A stretch of DNA of 9,151 bases from an uncultured Luteimonas sp. (GTDB taxonomy: Bacteria > Pseudomonadota > Gammaproteobacteria > Xanthomonadales > Xanthomonadaceae), in contig CALLKI010000055.1 in assembly GCA_938008415.1 (NCBI GenBank), forward strand, positions 1 through 9,151, written 5' to 3'. Under the pieces are notes generated by a model. That model ran no database searches, was not told the DNA's origin, and saw only the letters and a program-made list of their open reading frames with translations. The position numbers and the translations under genes are program-made. Shown piece after piece: positions 6,606 through 9,151 of the stretch. Within the stretch, counting starts at the first letter, position 1. Each line of letters opens with the position of its first letter.

Positions 6606-6639
6606 GGCTTCCTCCGGAGCATGGATACACCGAGGAACC
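6606..6639 (-). promoter_or_regulatory. Hairpin sequestering the nrdA Shine-Dalgarno (riboswitch expression platform)
   Basis: In the minus-strand leader GGTTCCTCGG (6639-6630) can pair with CCGGAGGAAGCC (6617-6606). This gives ten base pairs with two single bulged G's and a 12-base loop. The 3' arm contains the whole GGAGG ribosome binding site, ending one base before the ATG. Such a hairpin would block translation when formed, the usual output of many proteobacterial cobalamin riboswitches. I see no terminator with a U-run in the leader. Confidence 0.6.
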
Positions 6640-6720
6640 ATCGCGGAGGGCCGGGGCAAAGACAGGCTGTGGAACGGGCGCGTCCTTACGCCGGGAACCT
6701 TGACGCGAGATTCCGGCTGA

Positions 6721-6836
6721 CGTCTTGCGAGGTATTCGGACTCGTGCGGCTGAACCGCCTTACCGTTGCGCGACAGTCCCGGGTTCTCACCGGGTTCCCC
6801 TCGTGCGGCACAATATGTGGTGCCGCGTGCAAGACG
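6721..6836 (-). ncRNA. Cobalamin (B12) riboswitch, compact form, upstream of nrdAB
   Basis: The minus strand carries the cobalamin aptamer landmarks in order: GGGAAcccGGTGaGAaccc (6799-6781), GGGACTG, then CGCAACGGTAA (6770-6760), and the B12-box AGTCCGAATACCT (6742-6730). Outer strands CGTCTTGC (6836-6829) and GCAAGACG (6728-6721) pair perfectly as P1. A 5' hairpin GCGGCAC/GTGCCGC (6826-6820 with 6811-6805) and a short GGCGGTTCAGCC hairpin (6760-6749) fill the other arms. At 116 bases it is shorter than typical 180-200 base examples. Riboswitches of this family repress B12-independent class Ia reductase when B12 is available to a class II enzyme (NrdJ), which is inferred to lie elsewhere. 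Confidence 0.9.
6808..6823. promoter_or_regulatory. NrdR-like box, promoter-distal, inside the riboswitch
   Basis: GCACAATATGTGGTGC matches 12 of 16 positions of the NrdR consensus as I recall it (aCaCwAtATaTwGTgt). It starts exactly 31 bases from the second box. It coincides with the stem and loop of the riboswitch 5' hairpin, so the same bases may act as DNA operator and RNA structure. Confidence 0.55.
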
Positions 6837-6838
6837 AA

Positions 6839-6854
6839 ATACAAGATATAGGCC
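6839..6854. promoter_or_regulatory. NrdR-like box overlapping the -10 element
   Basis: ATACAAGATATAGGCC matches 11 of 16 positions of the NrdR consensus. Fifteen bases separate it from the box at 6808-6823. This three-helical-turn spacing is typical of paired NrdR boxes in nrd promoters. It covers the predicted -10 hexamer, so binding would block RNA polymerase. Confidence 0.5.
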
Positions 6855-6871
6855 GTCGCCCGGTTTGGCAA
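6843..6871 (-). promoter_or_regulatory. Predicted sigma-70 promoter of the nrdAB operon
   Basis: On the minus strand TTGCCA (6871-6866) and TATCTT (6848-6843) are separated by exactly 17 bases. Transcription would start near 6836, which is the first base of riboswitch P1. The promoter lies between the metR stop and the riboswitch, so nrdAB need not depend on metR transcription. Confidence 0.6.
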
Positions 6872-6896
6872 GCTGCCCCGGGCAGCCGGCGCGGCG

Positions 6897-7820
6897 CTAG
6901 GCGGCGAGCGGCTCGATGCCGTCGAGGGTGGCGGCCGTGGTGGCGCGGGCGCAGGCAATGAAGGCCTGCATGTATGGCAGCTCGGCATCCTCCTCGCGGG
7001 CGGCGGTGTAGAGCGTGCTCCACAGGCCGTCCGGGCCGAGCGGCAGTGCCGCCAGGCTGCCGCTCTGCAGGAATTCGGCCGCCGCCCAGTTGGGCAGCGC
7101 CGCCACCTCCCGGCCGCTCGCCACCAGCTGGACGATCAGCGCAGTCAGTTCGCTGGTGCGCACCGCGGCCGGCTCGATGCCCGCCGGGGTCAGGAAGCGG
7201 GAGAAGACGTCCAGCTTGCTGCGGCAGACCGGGTAGGAGATGAGCGTCTCGCCGGCGAGATCGGCCGGCTCGATGAAGGGCCGCTCGGCAAGCCGATGCG
7301 CCCGCGGCACCAGCAGCTGCACTTCATAGCGGAACAGCGGGGTGAAGCGCAGGCCGCCGTAATCCTCTTCCGGATCGGCGGTCACGACCAGATCGATGTC
7401 GCCGCGGTACAGCGCCGGCAGCGGGTGAAAGCTGAAGCCCAGCGAGAAGTCGAGCTCGACCTGCGGCCATTCGCGCCGGTAGCGCTCCAGGGTCGGCATC
7501 AGCCATTGGAAGCAGCTATGGCACTCGATGGCCATGTGCAGCCGCCCGCGGCTGCCGCGGGCGGCCTGCCTGAGAGCTTCCTCGGCGGCGGAAACGGCCG
7601 GCAGGATCTCCTCGGCCAGCCGGATCAGGCGCTCGCCGGCCGGCGTCGGCCGCAGCGGCCGCTGATTGCGGAAGAACAGCGGCACGCCGAAATAGTCCTC
7701 CAGCCCGCGGATCTGGTGCGACAGCGCCGACTGGGTGAGATGCACCCGCGGCGCGGCGGCGGCGAGGCTGCCGCTGTCGCGGATGGCGAGCAGGCTGCGC
7801 AGATGGCGGAGTTCCAGCAC
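6897..7820 (-). CDS. metR: LysR-type transcriptional regulator MetR
   Basis: This 307-residue LysR-family regulator activates metE and other methionine genes with homocysteine as co-inducer. The N-terminal winged helix-turn-helix spans about residues 1-60 (MLELRHLRSLLAIRDSGSLA, then LTQSALSHQIRGLE). The effector-binding domain, from about residue 90, opens with AIECHSCFQWLMPTLERYR, a hallmark of MetR. YPVCRSKLDVFSRFLTPAGI and SGREVAALPNWA are further MetR-like stretches. The start is GTG at 7820-7818; AAGGA at 7835-7831 precedes it by ten bases. It is divergent from metE, with a MetR operator overlapping its own ribosome binding region, which suggests autoregulation. The stop (TAG, 6899-6897) lies 26 bases before the nrdAB -35 box. 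No clear terminator is seen, only a GCTGCCC/GGGCAGC palindrome at 6872-6886 without a T-run. Confidence 0.93.
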   Translation of the reverse strand: MLELRHLRSLLAIRDSGSLAAAAPRVHLTQSALSHQIRGLEDYFGVPLFFRNQRPLRPTPAGERLIRLAEEILPAVSAAEEALRQAARGSRGRLHMAIECHSCFQWLMPTLERYRREWPQVELDFSLGFSFHPLPALYRGDIDLVVTADPEEDYGGLRFTPLFRYEVQLLVPRAHRLAERPFIEPADLAGETLISYPVCRSKLDVFSRFLTPAGIEPAAVRTSELTALIVQLVASGREVAALPNWAAAEFLQSGSLAALPLGPDGLWSTLYTAAREEDAELPYMQAFIACARATTAATLDGIEPLAA

Positions 7821-7834
7821 CGGAATAGCTTCCT

Positions 7835-7847
7835 TGAATGAAATTCA
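7835..7847. promoter_or_regulatory. MetR operator in the metR-metE intergenic region
   Basis: TGAATGAAATTCA is a perfect match to the MetR consensus TGAA-N5-TTCA. It lies about 100 bases before the metE start and 15 bases before the metR start, the classic position for activation of metE and repression of metR. I see no second full site and no strong -10 for metE. A TACTCT at 7885-7890 is a weak candidate. Confidence 0.85.
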
Positions 7848-7938
7848 TAGTAGCAATGACCAGCGCGAGCTGGCCTCATGCTGCTACTCTGCCCAGACTC
7901 TCCTGCCAGCACAAGCAACAATGCAGGAGAAGATGGCA

Positions 7939-9151
7939 ATGGCGGTTCTGCACAACCTCGGTTTCCCGCGGATCGGTCTGCAGCGTGAGCTCAAGCGGGC
8001 TCTGGAAGCGTACTGGCGCGGCGAGCTGGACCAGTCGCGGCTGGAGCAGGTCGGCCGCGAGCTGCGGGAGCGGCACTGGGCGCTGCAGGCCGAGGCCGGC
8101 ATCCAGCTGCTGCCGGTAGGCGACTTTTCCTTCTACGACCACGTGCTCGACATGAGCTGCCTGCTTGGGGTGGTGCCCGAGCGCTTCGGCGCCGGCGACG
8201 GCGCGGCGGACCTGGATACCTATTTCCGCATGGCGCGCGGCCGCGCCCCGACCGGCGAGGACGCGGTGGCCTGCGAGCTCACCAAATGGTTCGACACCAA
8301 CTACCACTACCTGGTCCCGGAGCTCGCTCCCGAGCAGCGCTTTAGCCTGCATGCCGACCGTCTGCTGGGCCAGATCGCCGAGGCGCAGGCACTGGGCCAC
8401 CGGGTGAAGGCGGTACTGCTCGGGCCGCTGACCTTCCTCGCCCTCGCCAAGCCTGCCGTGCCGGGGGTGGACAAGCTGGGCTTCCTGGATGCGCTGCTGC
8501 CGGTCTACGGCCAGCTGCTCGAGCGCCTGCGCGATGGCGGCGTGGAGTGGGTACAGCTCGACGAACCGATCCTGGTGACCGAGCTCGACCGGCGCTGGCA
8601 GCAGGCTTTCGAGCATGCCTACAACCGCCTGCAGCTCCCCGGCCTCAAGCGGCTGCTGGCGACCTATTTCGACGGCCTGGGCGACAACCTGCACCTGGCC
8701 GCCAGCCTGCCGGTGGACGGCCTGCACATCGATGTCGTGCGCGCGCCGGAACAGCTGGAACCGGTGCTGGACCGGCTTCCCGGCTACAAGGTGCTGTCGC
8801 TGGGCGTGGTCGACGGCCGCAACGTCTGGCGGGCCGATCTCGGCGCCTTGCTCGACCGGCTGGAGCCGCTGGCGGCGCGTCTCGGCGAGCGGCTGTGGCT
8901 GGCGCCGTCGTGCTCCCTGCTGCACGTGCCGGTGGACGCGGCAGCCGAAACGGCGCTGGATCCCGTGCTGCAGGCCGGGCTGGCGTTCGCGGTGCAGAAG
9001 CTCGACGAGCTGCGGCTGCTGCGCCGGGGCCTTGCGGAAGGCCGCGAGGCGATTGCCGCCGAGCTGGCCGCCAACCGGGAGGCGCTGAGCGGCTGGCAGC
9101 GGCTGCGCACGGGCCGCGAGGATGGCCGGCGGCGGGTCGAGCGGCTCGATG
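7939..9151 (+). CDS. metE: Cobalamin-independent methionine synthase (N-terminal part, runs off the window)
   Basis: MetE transfers the methyl group of 5-methyltetrahydropteroyl-triglutamate to homocysteine to make methionine without B12. The window holds about 404 residues of a protein usually near 760. The start reads MAVLHNLGFPRIGLQRELK, typical of the family. KWFDTNYHYLVPE (116-128) and VQLDEPILV are conserved motifs of the N-terminal barrel. The C-terminal zinc-binding half lies beyond the window. ATG 7939 is preferred because AGGAG (7925-7929) is nine bases away. An in-frame ATG at 7933 (spacing three) and one at 7921 are possible alternatives. The gene is divergent from metR and probably MetR-activated. 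No cobalamin riboswitch is seen before it, although many metE genes have one. The last 202 bases are nearly duplicated at 916-1117. Confidence 0.95.
   Translation, partial: MAVLHNLGFPRIGLQRELKRALEAYWRGELDQSRLEQVGRELRERHWALQAEAGIQLLPVGDFSFYDHVLDMSCLLGVVPERFGAGDGAADLDTYFRMARGRAPTGEDAVACELTKWFDTNYHYLVPELAPEQRFSLHADRLLGQIAEAQALGHRVKAVLLGPLTFLALAKPAVPGVDKLGFLDALLPVYGQLLERLRDGGVEWVQLDEPILVTELDRRWQQAFEHAYNRLQLPGLKRLLATYFDGLGDNLHLAASLPVDGLHIDVVRAPEQLEPVLDRLPGYKVLSLGVVDGRNVWRADLGALLDRLEPLAARLGERLWLAPSCSLLHVPVDAAAETALDPVLQAGLAFAVQKLDELRLLRRGLAEGREAIAAELAANREALSGWQRLRTGREDGRRRVERLD
8950..9151. repeat. Copy of the metE segment also present at 916-1117
   Basis: This part of metE aligns without gaps to 916-1117, with two differences (9025 C versus 991 T; 9094 T versus 1060 C). 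The match starts sharply at 8950 and is still running at the window end. It fixes the 8,034-base offset used to interpret the rearrangement. Confidence 0.95.

Noticed and set aside
6872..6886. GCTGCCC/GGGCAGC palindrome after metR as a terminator.
   Set aside because: The perfect stem has a one-base loop and no T-run follows. It may be chance in GC-rich DNA.
7848..7938. Cobalamin or SAM riboswitch before metE.
   Set aside because: The space is too short and none of the aptamer landmarks seen at 6721-6836 occur. Only a small CCAGC/GCTGG hairpin is present at 7860-7873.
7876..8925. 349-codon minus-strand frame opposite metE.
   Set aside because: Shadow of metE with Gln/Ala/Val-rich composition and no ribosome binding site or known motif.

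Overview
The window is GC-rich DNA from a proteobacterium, most likely a gammaproteobacterium. The support is a divergent metR/metE pair with a classic MetR operator, a class Ia ribonucleotide reductase whose large subunit appears to carry two ATP-cones (as in Pseudomonas-type NrdA), tandem NrdR-like boxes, a cobalamin riboswitch of proteobacterial type, and a DUF559 nuclease gene set among C-rich palindromic repeats. I cannot name the genus.

Layout. Positions 1-915 hold a small DUF559 (Vsr-like fold) gene at 414-764 inside a cluster of REP-like palindromes. Two 77-base direct copies (1-77 and 839-915) bracket the cluster, and one C-rich palindrome doubles as the gene's terminator. Positions 916 to about 1195 are a sense-strand fragment of metE that nearly duplicates the last 202 bases of the window. 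It is fused to a lipoprotein GH13 alpha-amylase (minus strand, about 1186-2415) that stops in mid catalytic domain. After a 339-base intergenic stretch come nrdB (2755-3786) and nrdA (3822-6605), both on the minus strand. Their leader carries a promoter, two NrdR-like boxes exactly 31 bases apart, a compact cobalamin riboswitch (6721-6836) and a hairpin that covers the nrdA Shine-Dalgarno sequence. metR (6897-7820, minus) and metE (7939 onward, plus, cut by the window end) share an intergenic region with a perfect TGAA-N5-TTCA MetR site.

How it works together. NrdAB makes deoxyribonucleotides without B12 and MetE makes methionine without B12. nrdAB appears to be shut off when B12 is plentiful (riboswitch) and adjusted by nucleotide status (NrdR). 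metE is controlled by MetR and has no visible riboswitch. This implies, but does not show, B12-dependent counterparts (NrdJ, MetH) elsewhere in the genome.

Most unusual structure. The metE'::'amylase joint at about 1183-1197 has the polarity expected of the novel joint of a head-to-tail duplication, or of a circularised amplicon, with an 8,034-base period covering amylase-nrdB-nrdA-metR-metE. An assembly chimera is the main alternative. The left flank of the metE fragment ends abruptly at a REP-like repeat.
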